Positions 16,813 through 25,392 of a stretch of DNA of 53,816 nucleotides are shown piece after piece (position 1 is the stretch's first letter; each line of letters opens with the position of its first letter). The translations under genes and the position numbers were made by a program. Location: assembly GCA_018456245.1 (NCBI GenBank), contig JAGYHQ010000006.1, forward strand, positions 1 to 53,816, read 5' to 3'. The DNA comes from Tenacibaculum sp. Its GTDB lineage: Bacteria; Bacteroidota; Bacteroidia; Flavobacteriales; Flavobacteriaceae. The notes under the pieces were generated by a model. The model had not been told where the DNA came from, made no database searches, and saw only the letters and a program-made list of their open reading frames with translations.

Positions 16813-19026
16813 ATGTTGAAAATGGGGTATTCTGCAACAATAGAGGAAGAAAAAAAAGAGATAGCAAATCGTTATAAAGATTTATTAAAAGGTACGTATC
16901 AAACATTATCAGAAGATGATAAAAAGTTAATTCGTAAGGCTTTTGAAATTGCTTTAGAAGCACATTCTGAGCAACGAAGAAAATCAGGTGAACCTTATAT
17001 TTTTCATCCTATTGCTGTTGCTAAAATTGTGGCTTATGAAATTGGTTTAGGAGCAACATCAATTGCAGGGGCATTATTACACGATGTTGTTGAAGATACT
17101 GATTATACAGTAGAAGATATTGAACGTTTATTTGGTAAAACAATTGCTCGTATAGTTAGTGGATTAACTAAAATATCAAACTTAAAACAGGATCAAGATT
17201 ACTCAATTCAAGCAGAGAATTTCCGTAAAATGCTATTAACATTACATGATGATGTACGTGTAATTCTTATTAAAATAGCTGATAGATTGCATAATATGCA
17301 AACTATGGAATTTATGCCCCCTCATAAACAATTAAAAATAGCATCAGAAACCCTTTATATATATGCTCCTTTAGCTCATAGATTAGGGCTTTACAATATT
17401 AAAACAGAGCTTGAAGATTTAGGTCTTAAATATACCGAGCCAGAGGTGTATAATGATATTTTAAATAAAATAAAGGAAAGTAAGGAAGAACAACATAATT
17501 ATATTGAAAGTTTTAAGGATACACTTAAAAAATCACTTGATAAAGAAAATTTTTCTTACCAAATAAAGGGTAGATTTAAGTCTATCTATTCTATTAACAG
17601 GAAGAAACGTAAACAAGGAGTAACTTTTGATGAAGTTTATGATAAATTTGCAATTCGTATTATTTATAAGTCAATCCAAGAGGATGAAAAGTTTCAGGCT
17701 TGGAAAATATATTCTATTGTAACGGACTTTTTTAAACCTAATCCTTCTCGTTTGCGTGATTGGATATCACAACCAAAAACAACAGGTTACGAGGCTTTAC
17801 ATATTACTGTAATGGGGCCAGAATCTAAATGGGTAGAAGTTCAAATACGTTCGGAAAGAATGGATGAAATAGCTGAAAAAGGTTATGCAGCTCATTTTAA
17901 ATATAAGCAAGGTAATGTTAAAGAAAGTGGGCTAGAAGGATGGCTTAATAGGCTTAAAGAAACTCTTGAAACTCAAAATTTAAGTGCTGTAGATTTTGTT
18001 GAAGATTTTAAATTAAATTTATATTCAAAAGAAATATTTGTTTTTACCCCTAAAGGAGATTTAAAACAATTACCTAAAGGAGCGTCAGCATTAGATTTTG
18101 CTTTTTCAATACATACCGATGTTGGTTTAAAATGTAGGGGAGCAAAGGTTAATGGTAAGCTGGTGCCATTAAGTCATGTTTTAAAAAGTGGAGACCAAGT
18201 AGAGGTAATTACATCATCTCAGAAAAAAGCTAATGTTAGGTGGTTAGACTTTGTTATTACAGCCAGTGCAAGAAGTAAAATTAAATCGGCTTTAAAGGCA
18301 GATGAAAAAGAAATTGCAGAAGAAGGAAAGGCTATTTTAGCAAGAAAATTGCGTCATTTAAAAGTTACATATAATGAAAAAGTTGTTCATGAAATGGCGA
18401 GTTTTTTGGGATTAAAAACAAGTTTTGATTTATTTTACAGGGTAGGTAATGGTGTTATTGATAATGCAAAATTTAAGGAATTTGTTGCATATCGTAATAA
18501 TTATATTCTTAATTTCATTAAAAATCCGTTTAAAAAATCACCATCAAAAAATGTAGGAGATAAAGAAGAGGTTAATAATAATTATGATGCTTTAGTATTT
18601 GGTAATGAAGAAGGAAAATTGGATTATTCTTTGTCAAAATGTTGTAAACCTATTGCAGGAGATGATGTTTTTGGATTTGTAACTATTAATGATGGAATAA
18701 AAGTTCACAAAAAAAATTGTCCTAATGCTATTTCATTACAGTCTAATTATTCTTACCGAATTATTAAAGCGAAATGGATAGACTCTACCAAACAAGAATT
18801 TACAGTAACATTGAAAATTACAGGTATTGATAGCAAGGGGATTGCCAATAACATAACTCAAATAATTACCAATTCAGATACATTTATAAATAGTATTAAT
18901 ATTTCAGGTAATTCAGGAATATTTGAAGGAGAAATATCCTTTAATGTAAAAAATAATAATGAACTTAATACGCTTGTTAATAACCTTAAAAAGGTTGAAG
19001 GAGTGCAAAAAATAGATAGAATTTAA
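16813..19026 (+). CDS. bifunctional (p)ppGpp synthetase/hydrolase
   Basis: A 737-residue Rel/SpoT protein controlling the stringent response. An HD hydrolase domain (about 45-195) shows FHPIAVA (His65), LLHDVVEDT (HD 90-91, ED 94-95) and IKIADRLHNM. The synthetase domain (about 245-370) has GRFKSIYSINRKKRKQG and the YDKFAIRII Asp. The TGS domain (about 405-465) begins KEIFVFTPKGDLKQLPKGA. A zinc-finger-like CC region (KCCKPIAGDD near 618) and a C-terminal ACT domain close the protein. Both hydrolase and synthetase residues look intact, so it is likely bifunctional. ATG 16822 (MGYSATIEE) is an alternative start. Confidence 0.95.
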   Translation: MLKMGYSATIEEEKKEIANRYKDLLKGTYQTLSEDDKKLIRKAFEIALEAHSEQRRKSGEPYIFHPIAVAKIVAYEIGLGATSIAGALLHDVVEDTDYTVEDIERLFGKTIARIVSGLTKISNLKQDQDYSIQAENFRKMLLTLHDDVRVILIKIADRLHNMQTMEFMPPHKQLKIASETLYIYAPLAHRLGLYNIKTELEDLGLKYTEPEVYNDILNKIKESKEEQHNYIESFKDTLKKSLDKENFSYQIKGRFKSIYSINRKKRKQGVTFDEVYDKFAIRIIYKSIQEDEKFQAWKIYSIVTDFFKPNPSRLRDWISQPKTTGYEALHITVMGPESKWVEVQIRSERMDEIAEKGYAAHFKYKQGNVKESGLEGWLNRLKETLETQNLSAVDFVEDFKLNLYSKEIFVFTPKGDLKQLPKGASALDFAFSIHTDVGLKCRGAKVNGKLVPLSHVLKSGDQVEVITSSQKKANVRWLDFVITASARSKIKSALKADEKEIAEEGKAILARKLRHLKVTYNEKVVHEMASFLGLKTSFDLFYRVGNGVIDNAKFKEFVAYRNNYILNFIKNPFKKSPSKNVGDKEEVNNNYDALVFGNEEGKLDYSLSKCCKPIAGDDVFGFVTINDGIKVHKKNCPNAISLQSNYSYRIIKAKWIDSTKQEFTVTLKITGIDSKGIANNITQIITNSDTFINSINISGNSGIFEGEISFNVKNNNELNTLVNNLKKVEGVQKIDRI

Positions 19027-19075
19027 ATAATTTATAAATATTATTATTACTTTTTTAATATCAATATAATAAGCG

Positions 19076-19083
19076 TAAATTTG
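19076..19083 (+). promoter_or_regulatory. -7 element of the Fur-family gene
   Basis: TAAATTTG, 20 bases before ATG 19104; fits TAnnTTTG. It gives fur (and probably purA) its own promoter after rel. Confidence 0.5.
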
Positions 19084-19103
19084 TTTTTTTTAAAGTAAAA
19101 TTT

Positions 19104-19562
19104 ATGGGTAGTTCTGTACAAAATCAAGATGTTGTTAAAGATGTATTTACGGCTTTTTTAGAGGAAAATAAACACCGAAAAACACCCGAAAGATATGCGA
19201 TTCTTAAGGAAGTGTATGAGGCTGAGGAACATTTTGATATAGAGTCTTTATATATTAAAATGAAAAATAAGAATTATAGGGTTAGTAGAGCTACGCTGTA
19301 TAATACAATGGATTTGTTGATTGATTGTGGTTTGGTTCGTAAACATCAGTTTGAAGGGCAATCAATGGCACGTTATGAAAAAAGTTACTTTGATAGAAAT
19401 CATGATCACGTTATTTTTACTGATTCAGGCAAAGTAGAAGAATTTTGCGACCCAAGAATTCAATTAATAAAAAAAACGATAGAAGACGTTTTTGATATAG
19501 ACATACACAGTCATTCATTATATTTTTACGGAACAAAACGAAAAACAGAACAAAAAAAATAA
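19104..19562 (+). CDS. Fur-family metal-dependent transcriptional repressor
   Basis: A 152-residue regulator. The winged helix covers about residues 20-95 ([25 protein letters not shown], then [21 protein letters not shown] as recognition helix and wing). The dimerisation/metal domain contains [16 protein letters not shown], the Fur metal-site signature HDH. The CxxC structural-zinc pairs of classical Fur are absent (FTDSG where many have CxxCG); I believe this is common in Flavobacteriia but could not check. It may control the iron-uptake cluster at 1404-6781; that is inference. purA follows after 51 bases and may be co-transcribed. Confidence 0.88.
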   Translation: MGSSVQNQDVVKDVFTAFLEENKHRKTPERYAILKEVYEAEEHFDIESLYIKMKNKNYRVSRATLYNTMDLLIDCGLVRKHQFEGQSMARYEKSYFDRNHDHVIFTDSGKVEEFCDPRIQLIKKTIEDVFDIDIHSHSLYFYGTKRKTEQKK

Positions 19563-19613
19563 CGTATTTTATAAATACTATTAAATAAAACCAATCTAAA
19601 ATAATTACATAAA

Positions 19614-20885
19614 ATGGCAGTAGATTTATTACTAGGATTACAATGGGGGGATGAAGGAAAAGGAAAAATAGTTGATGTATTAACTAAAGATTATGATATA
19701 ATAGCAAGATTTCAAGGAGGGCCTAATGCAGGGCATACTTTAGAATTTGACGGAATAAAACACGTTTTAAGAACTATTCCTTCAGGTATTTTTCATGATA
19801 AAGCCATTAATGTAATTGGTAATGGGGTTGTGATAGATCCTGTTGTTTTTGTTAAAGAATTAGAAGGTTTAGATAAATTTAATATTAATTATAAAAAGAA
19901 ATTAATAATATCACGAAAAGCCCATGTTATTTTGCCAACTCATAGGTTGTTAGATGCTGTTTCTGAAGCATCAAAAGGAAAGGCAAAAATAGGGTCTACT
20001 TTAAAAGGTATAGGACCAACTTATATGGATAAAACAGGGCGTAATGGAATACGTATTGGTGATTTAGAGTTAGAGAATTGGGAAGAAAAATATCGTGCTT
20101 TAGCTAATAAGCACGAAGCTATGATTAATTTTTACAATGTTGATATTCAGTATGATTTAAACGAATTGGAAAACGAATTTTTTGAAGCTGTAAAAATATT
20201 GAAAGAATTAACATTTATTGATTCTGAAGAATACCTTTATCAAGCTCAACAACAAGGAAAAACAATTTTGGCAGAGGGTGCTCAAGGTTCATTATTAGAT
20301 GTTGATTTTGGAACATATCCTTTTGTAACCTCATCAAATACAACGGCAGCGGGTGCTTGTACAGGTTTAGGTGTTGCCCCAAACAAAATAGGGGAAGTAT
20401 TTGGTATTTTTAAGGCATATACAACTCGTGTTGGTTCAGGACCTTTCCCTACTGAATTATTTGATGAAGTAGGAGATACAATGGCAAAAGTTGGACATGA
20501 ATTTGGAGCTGTAACAGGGAGAGCCCGCCGTTGTGGTTGGTTAGATTTGGTTGCTTTAAAATACGCTTGTCAAGTAAACGGAGTTACACAATTAATGATG
20601 ATGAAAGGAGATGTTTTATCAGGTTTTAAAACTTTAAAAGTTTGTACTTCATATAAATATAAAGGGCAAGAAATAAATCATTTACCGTATAATATAGAGC
20701 AGGAAAATGTTGAGCCTATTTATACTGAATTTAAAGGCTGGAGTGAAGATTTAACAAAAATGACATCAAAAGATGAGCTACCAAAAGAAATGTTAGATTA
20801 TATTAAGTTTATTGAAGATGAAACAGGAGTTTCTATTAAAATAGTATCAGTAGGTCCTAATAGAAAACAAACTATTACAATTTAA
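19614..20885 (+). CDS. purA: adenylosuccinate synthase
   Basis: A 423-residue enzyme joining IMP and aspartate with GTP, the first step from IMP to AMP. Catalytic signatures are intact: QWGDEGKGKIVD at 10-21 with catalytic Asp13, PNAGHT with His41, the IMP loop GSTLKGIGPTYMDKTGRNGIR near 126-146, TTAAGACTGLG near 243, and GRARRCGWLDL near 303. Length is normal. It follows the Fur-family gene closely and ends at a terminator facing the LtaS-like gene. Confidence 0.97.
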   Translation: MAVDLLLGLQWGDEGKGKIVDVLTKDYDIIARFQGGPNAGHTLEFDGIKHVLRTIPSGIFHDKAINVIGNGVVIDPVVFVKELEGLDKFNINYKKKLIISRKAHVILPTHRLLDAVSEASKGKAKIGSTLKGIGPTYMDKTGRNGIRIGDLELENWEEKYRALANKHEAMINFYNVDIQYDLNELENEFFEAVKILKELTFIDSEEYLYQAQQQGKTILAEGAQGSLLDVDFGTYPFVTSSNTTAAGACTGLGVAPNKIGEVFGIFKAYTTRVGSGPFPTELFDEVGDTMAKVGHEFGAVTGRARRCGWLDLVALKYACQVNGVTQLMMMKGDVLSGFKTLKVCTSYKYKGQEINHLPYNIEQENVEPIYTEFKGWSEDLTKMTSKDELPKEMLDYIKFIEDETGVSIKIVSVGPNRKQTITI

Positions 20886-20902
20886 TTTGTAAATTAAGTG
20901 AT

Positions 20903-20937
20903 AAAAAAAGAGACTATTTAAAATAGTCTCTTTTTTT
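20903..20937. terminator. bidirectional terminator
   Basis: GAGACTATTT / AAATAGTCTC arms (20910-20919 / 20921-20930) with A7 before and T7 after; serves purA (plus) and the LtaS-like gene (minus), whose stop codon is at 20939. Confidence 0.88.
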
Positions 20938-20938
20938 A

Positions 20939-22909
20939 TTATTTGTTAGTTTTTGTTTCTTTCATTTTACCATTTTTGAAACGTTCACTAGCTGTTTGGT
21001 AGTATGAAATAGCTATGTTTTGTAAAGTATCTATTTGGGAATTTAGCTCTGTCATTTCTTTTTTGTTAGAGTTCCATTTGTATTGTTGCACTTGTTTACG
21101 GTCGGTGAGTTGGGTGAAAACTCCGTTTTTTAAAAGTCCTAATGTTCGGTAGTTTCCTAATAATGCTCTTTCTTCATTAGGTTTCATTTTATTTATATCT
21201 TTTCCGTATAATTCAGTGGTATATGTCCAATTTAATAATCCGAAAACAGTAGGCATTAAATCAATTTGTGAAACTAATTTATTTACTTTTCCTTGTTGAT
21301 TTTTTAAATTATAAATCATAGCAGGAATATGATGGTTGTTTATATTAATTTCCCATTTACCAGCACTACTAGCACAATGGTCTGAAACAATTACAAAAAT
21401 GGTATTTTTAAACCATTTTTTAGTTTTAGCCTTTTTTATAAATTCACCTAAAGCATAATCGGTATATTTTACTGCAGATTTTCTGCTTCCTTGTGGTAAA
21501 TTTATTTTACCTTCAGGAAAAGAATATGGTCGGTGGTTAGAGGTAGTCATTATAAATTGAAAAAATGGACGATTTTCTTTAGATTGAAAATCAGCTCTTT
21601 TAAGTGCTTGTTCATAAATATCAGCATCACAAATTCCCCAAGCATTTTCAAAAGTAATTTCTTCTTCATTAATAGGATATCTGGTAGTTTTTATGTTATC
21701 AGATAAAGGATTTCCTCTATCTCTATCAATGATGTCAAAGCCTTGACTTCCGAAGAAATAGTTCATATTGTCAAAATATCCATCTCCTCCATAAATAAAA
21801 TTTAAAGCATATTTTTTCTGTTTTAAAATAGAGGCAATAGACAGTAAGTTTTCGTTATTAGGGCGACGAACAATACTATGCCCAGGTGTTGGTGGTACGC
21901 ATAAGGTTAATGCTTCCATACCTCTTACTGTACGTGTTCCTGTAGCATACATATTTGTAAAAAATAAACTTTCTTTAGCTAATTTTTCAATATTAGGAGT
22001 TAGGTTGTTTTTATTACCAAAAGTAGTCATAAAATCAGCACTTAAACTCTCAATAGTTACCATTATTATATTGGGTGTTTGTTCTAAAGAGTTTGATTTT
22101 ACAACTCTAGAAATATCATCTTGTTTTGTACTTAAATAAGTTTGATTATTTTGTTTTAATTGTTCTTTTAAAATAGTATATGCTTTTTTGTTTGGCATTG
22201 TTTTATAAAATGAATTATAATCTAATTCATTAGAAATGTAGGCTGCAAATAATGAAAATACTCCGTTTTTGCTTAATTCATTGTTATATGTGTTTTCAGA
22301 CCATTCAGCTTGTTTATTTTTAGCAAAATTTATATGTAAAAAAGATAAAAATATAATTGGTATTACAATTAATAATCGTTTTATAAATGATGTTTTTTGA
22401 GTAAATGTTTTATGTAAAACTCCTTTTTTCTTGTAAATGAAGAATATACTAAATATTACAGAAAATTGAAATATTAATATTAAAGGAATAGGGTAAGATT
22501 GATTAATATTTTCTACTACTTCATAAGTGTAAATTAAATAATCTACTGCTATAAAATTATATCGGTTATTAAATTCTTCCCAAAAAGGAAATTCTCCTAT
22601 TAAACCAAATAAAGCAATGAATAACATTAATCCTATAATAAAGTATGTAAGTATTTTATCAGCTAAACTTCCTATAAATTTTTTAGGAGTTAGTAAAAGG
22701 TAAATACTGTATAATAATACAAAAAATAAAGATACTCCTGCATCAAAATATAAACCTAATCCGTATATTTTTAAAAGACCTAAAATTGAAAATTCAATAT
22801 TGGGGATAGACCATATGTATAGGGCGCTTCTAACTAAAAAAGATAATATTAAATACGTTACTATAAATGTAAATAATAGTGAAAATCTAGTATTAAAAAT
22901 ACGTTTCAT
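20939..22909 (-). CDS. LtaS-like membrane sulfatase/phosphoglycerol transferase family protein
   Basis: A 656-residue inner-membrane protein. Five hydrophobic segments in about residues 8-200 are followed by an extracytoplasmic alkaline-phosphatase/sulfatase domain (about 275-570). That domain shows NIIMVTIESLSADFM (first metal ligand Glu), the nucleophile region TGTRTVRGMEAL (Thr), GGDGYFDNM, the His in SNHRPYSFP, and VIVSDHCASS (Asp-His metal ligands). This is the layout of lipoteichoic-acid synthase LtaS and of OpgB-type transferases. Gram-negative Bacteroidota lack LTA, so the substrate is unknown; transfer or removal of phosphoglycerol/phosphoethanolamine is plausible. It starts 3 bases after dgkA, which recycles diacylglycerol, a by-product of such reactions. 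Confidence 0.85.
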   Translation of the reverse strand: MKRIFNTRFSLLFTFIVTYLILSFLVRSALYIWSIPNIEFSILGLLKIYGLGLYFDAGVSLFFVLLYSIYLLLTPKKFIGSLADKILTYFIIGLMLFIALFGLIGEFPFWEEFNNRYNFIAVDYLIYTYEVVENINQSYPIPLILIFQFSVIFSIFFIYKKKGVLHKTFTQKTSFIKRLLIVIPIIFLSFLHINFAKNKQAEWSENTYNNELSKNGVFSLFAAYISNELDYNSFYKTMPNKKAYTILKEQLKQNNQTYLSTKQDDISRVVKSNSLEQTPNIIMVTIESLSADFMTTFGNKNNLTPNIEKLAKESLFFTNMYATGTRTVRGMEALTLCVPPTPGHSIVRRPNNENLLSIASILKQKKYALNFIYGGDGYFDNMNYFFGSQGFDIIDRDRGNPLSDNIKTTRYPINEEEITFENAWGICDADIYEQALKRADFQSKENRPFFQFIMTTSNHRPYSFPEGKINLPQGSRKSAVKYTDYALGEFIKKAKTKKWFKNTIFVIVSDHCASSAGKWEININNHHIPAMIYNLKNQQGKVNKLVSQIDLMPTVFGLLNWTYTTELYGKDINKMKPNEERALLGNYRTLGLLKNGVFTQLTDRKQVQQYKWNSNKKEMTELNSQIDTLQNIAISYYQTASERFKNGKMKETKTNK

Positions 22910-22912
22910 AAT

Positions 22913-23272
22913 TTAAAATATATAAGGATAATAAATAATAGAGGCTATGATAAGGCTTGTAATTACAGCAAAGGAAACAGCCCCTGCTGAAATGTCTTTT
23001 ATAAAGCCAATACGTTCATGAAAATTTGGGTGAATAAAATCACAAATTTTTTCAATGGCAGTATTTAAACTTTCAATAGCTAATACAAAACCAATTAAAA
23101 ATAACTGAATTATCCACTCTAAACGAGAAATTTTGAAATAAAACCCCAATCCGATAAAAATAAAACTAAGAGAAAATTGAGAAATTACTGCATGTTCAGT
23201 TTTTAATAATAAAATCATTCCTCGTAAGGCGTATTTTAGGCTTTTAACTCTGCCTATAAAAAAGTTTTTCAT
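22913..23272 (-). CDS. dgkA: diacylglycerol/undecaprenol kinase, DgkA family
   Basis: A 119-residue inner-membrane kinase with three to four hydrophobic helices. The family signature is complete: ESLNTAIEKICDFIHP (near 67-82; Glu, Asn, Glu and Asp ligands) and KDISAGAVSFAV (near 91-102). It phosphorylates a lipid alcohol: diacylglycerol in proteobacteria, undecaprenol in Gram-positives. The LtaS-like gene begins 3 bases downstream, suggesting recycling of diacylglycerol released by that enzyme. It has its own -7 element in the 52-base gap after rnz. Confidence 0.93.
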   Translation of the reverse strand: MKNFFIGRVKSLKYALRGMILLLKTEHAVISQFSLSFIFIGLGFYFKISRLEWIIQLFLIGFVLAIESLNTAIEKICDFIHPNFHERIGFIKDISAGAVSFAVITSLIIASIIYYPYIF

Positions 23273-23291
23273 ATAATGTATTAATAGTGTT

Positions 23292-23299
23292 CAAATGTA
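23292..23299 (-). promoter_or_regulatory. -7 element of dgkA
   Basis: TACATTTG on the minus strand, 19 bases before the dgkA ATG; matches TAnnTTTG. Confidence 0.5.
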
Positions 23300-23324
23300 T
23301 GGAATTTATTAGAGATAAATAATA

Positions 23325-24233
23325 TTAACCTTCAAAAGTAATTCCAGCCTCGGCTAATTGTACATTTTTAAAAACAGTTTCAGCTTCTTTTTTAAAATCT
23401 TCTAAATTAGAATATCTGCTTGAATAATGACCAATAATTAAGGTTTTTACATCTGCTTTATTTGCAATAATTCCTGCTTGTTCGGCGGTAGAATGTTTAG
23501 TTTTTTTGCAAAGATGTTCGTTGTCTTTTAAAAAAGTGGCTTCATGGTATAATAAATCTACGTTTTTTATTATATCAATAATATCAGGTTTAAATATTGT
23601 GTCACTACAAAAAGCGTAGCTTTTAGGAGGTTCAGGGTTAATTGTTAATTCAGAATTTTCTATTATTTCTCCTGTGCTTAAAATAAAATCTTTTCCTGCT
23701 TTAATATTATGATAATCACAGGTTTCTATTTCAGGGTATTGTTTAATATTATCAATATGTAATTTTCTTGGTTTTGGTTTTTCGGTAAATAGGTATCCGT
23801 TTGTGTATACTCTATGATTTAGAGGAATTGTTTTAACTGAAACTTTATCGTCTTCAAAAATTAATTCACTTTCTTTTGATGATAATTCGTGAAAAATTAA
23901 ATTATATTTAAAGTATGTTTCTGATATTTTTAATTGTAAAAGAGTAACCTTTTTAATTCCTTTAGGCCCAAAAATATGTAAATCTCTTTCTCGGTTTAAA
24001 ATTCCGTAGGTTGCTATTAAGCCTATTAACCCAAAGAAATGGTCACCGTGTAAGTGTGATATAAAAATATGGTTAATTTTAGAAAACCCAACTTTATATT
24101 TACGCATTTGGCGTTGGGTTCCTTCTCCACAATCTATTAAAAAATGACGATTATTAATTTCTAAATATTGTGATGTAGGGTGTGAATTAACTCTTGGTGT
24201 TGCAGAATGGCAACCTAATATTGTTAATTTCAT
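23325..24233 (-). CDS. rnz: ribonuclease Z
   Basis: A 302-residue metallo-beta-lactamase-fold endonuclease that trims tRNA 3' trailers; the CCA-less tRNA-Gly at 9251 is the kind of substrate it acts on. Visible: the zinc motif HLHGDH (60-65), a third histidine in LNHRVYTNGY near 136, Asp in CSDT near 208, and GHYSSRY near 270, plus the exosite region (about 150-200). Length is normal for the short form. Its ATG overlaps the stop of the preceding gene (TAATG), so translation is probably coupled. Confidence 0.95.
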   Translation of the reverse strand: MKLTILGCHSATPRVNSHPTSQYLEINNRHFLIDCGEGTQRQMRKYKVGFSKINHIFISHLHGDHFFGLIGLIATYGILNRERDLHIFGPKGIKKVTLLQLKISETYFKYNLIFHELSSKESELIFEDDKVSVKTIPLNHRVYTNGYLFTEKPKPRKLHIDNIKQYPEIETCDYHNIKAGKDFILSTGEIIENSELTINPEPPKSYAFCSDTIFKPDIIDIIKNVDLLYHEATFLKDNEHLCKKTKHSTAEQAGIIANKADVKTLIIGHYSSRYSNLEDFKKEAETVFKNVQLAEAGITFEG

Positions 24234-24556
24234 TATTCTTTTATAATAAAGCGTTTTGATACAACTTCATTATTACTTTGAATAGCATAAATGTATATGC
24301 CCGGTTTTAAATCTTTTCGTTCAAAGTGTATAGTTCTCTTACCAACTGAGGTGTAATAACCTTTTCTAAAAACAGTTTTCCCTAAAATATTTTTAATAAT
24401 AAGATATACCCCTTGTTCGTGGTTAGAATCAAAAGAAATTACGGTACTCTCACTAAACGAATTAGGTTGTGCCGTTAAATTATCAATAGATTTTTTCTGT
24501 GAAAAAATAACTATAGAGAATAATAATAAAAAAGATAAAAGTATTTTTTTTGCCAT
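24233..24556 (-). CDS. stand-alone T9SS type A sorting-domain protein
   Basis: A 107-residue protein made of a signal peptide (1-19, ends IFSQ) and, almost at once, a T9SS C-terminal sorting domain: AQPNSFSESTVISF (the PNPF position), the NILGKTVFRK strand, a Gly/Ile strand, DLKPGIYIYAIQ and the closing KRFIIKE. No cargo domain precedes it. Known T9SS substrates carry this domain as the last 70-80 residues of much larger proteins. It overlaps the rnz start by one base and is 20 bases after the STAS-like gene, so it belongs to this operon. Whether it is secreted, a decoy or a remnant is unknown. Confidence 0.78.
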   Translation of the reverse strand: MAKKILLSFLLLFSIVIFSQKKSIDNLTAQPNSFSESTVISFDSNHEQGVYLIIKNILGKTVFRKGYYTSVGKRTIHFERKDLKPGIYIYAIQSNNEVVSKRFIIKE

Positions 24557-24576
24557 ATACTATGCGTTTATTATAA

Positions 24577-24909
24577 TTAAAAACCTAAATCACGTTGTAT
24601 CTCCTCCATTTCTAAAACGTCTTCTGCCTCTTGTAAAGTAGGTACAATGTTAAATGTTTCAGGAAATTCATCAACATCAACATTTTTTAATACTACCACA
24701 AAAGTCGTTCCATTTTGTTGGTGGACTTTTGCATGTTCCAAAAGTACAAAAATATCTTTACCAATAACGTTAAGTTTATCAGAAATTTGAATAATAATGT
24801 TTTTATTCTCTATTTCGGTATGTTTTTCTTTAAAAGAAGATAAAAAATCATCAAAAGAATTATTATTTGTTGTAATTAAAGTATAATTATTTTTTTTTTC
24901 AATATTCAT
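24577..24909 (-). CDS. STAS-like domain protein
   Basis: A 110-residue cytosolic protein with alternating beta strands and helices of the STAS / anti-sigma antagonist kind: strand IIIQISD, helix DIFVLLEHAKVHQQ, strand TTFVVVLKNVD, then the acidic C-terminal helix TLQEAEDVLEMEEIQRDL. No phosphorylatable SpoIIAA-type serine motif is obvious. It lies between coaD (10 bases) and the sorting-domain gene (20 bases). Sometimes such proteins carry the annotation of the neighbouring ribonuclease Z; the sequence shows no metallo-hydrolase motif. The role is unknown. Confidence 0.6.
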   Translation of the reverse strand: MNIEKKNNYTLITTNNNSFDDFLSSFKEKHTEIENKNIIIQISDKLNVIGKDIFVLLEHAKVHQQNGTTFVVVLKNVDVDEFPETFNIVPTLQEAEDVLEMEEIQRDLGF

Positions 24910-24919
24910 TGTATTTTAT

Positions 24920-25372
24920 TTATATTCTTACCGATTTAGGAACAAAATTAGCATAATTTCCGTTGTTTTTAATAATATCACGCACAATTGATGACGAAAT
25001 ATAAGATGTTTCAGGAGATGTTAAAAGAAAAACGGTTTCAATATTAGTTAAGGCTTTATTTGCGTGGGCAATGCCTTTTTCATATTCAAAATCGTTAGAA
25101 TTTCTAAGTCCTCTAAGAATAAAATTAATATTATGTGCTTTGCAATAATTCACCGTTAATCCTTCATAAGTTACTATTTTTATTTTTTTTTCATTTTTAA
25201 AACATTTTTCAATAAACTTTTTACGGTCTTCTAAAGAGAACATATATTTTTTAGATGAATTTACACCAATAGCTATAACAAGTTCATCAAATAATTTTAC
25301 TCCTTGTTGTATGATGTTGTAATGACCTAATGTAATAGGATCAAAAGAACCGGGAAAAATTGCTCGTTTCAT
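24920..25372 (-). CDS. coaD: phosphopantetheine adenylyltransferase
   Basis: A 150-residue nucleotidyltransferase that makes dephospho-CoA from 4'-phosphopantetheine and ATP. Motifs: GSFDPITLGH (8-17, the T/HxGH site), RGLRNSNDFEYE near 90-101, and YISSSIVRDI near 126-135 (ISSxxVR). Length is about ten residues below the usual 160, mainly at the C-terminus. It is part of the ddl-coaD-STAS series, spaced 20 and 10 bases from its neighbours. Confidence 0.96.
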   Translation of the reverse strand: MKRAIFPGSFDPITLGHYNIIQQGVKLFDELVIAIGVNSSKKYMFSLEDRKKFIEKCFKNEKKIKIVTYEGLTVNYCKAHNINFILRGLRNSNDFEYEKGIAHANKALTNIETVFLLTSPETSYISSSIVRDIIKNNGNYANFVPKSVRI

Positions 25373-25392
25373 AAAATAAATTTTATTCTTTT

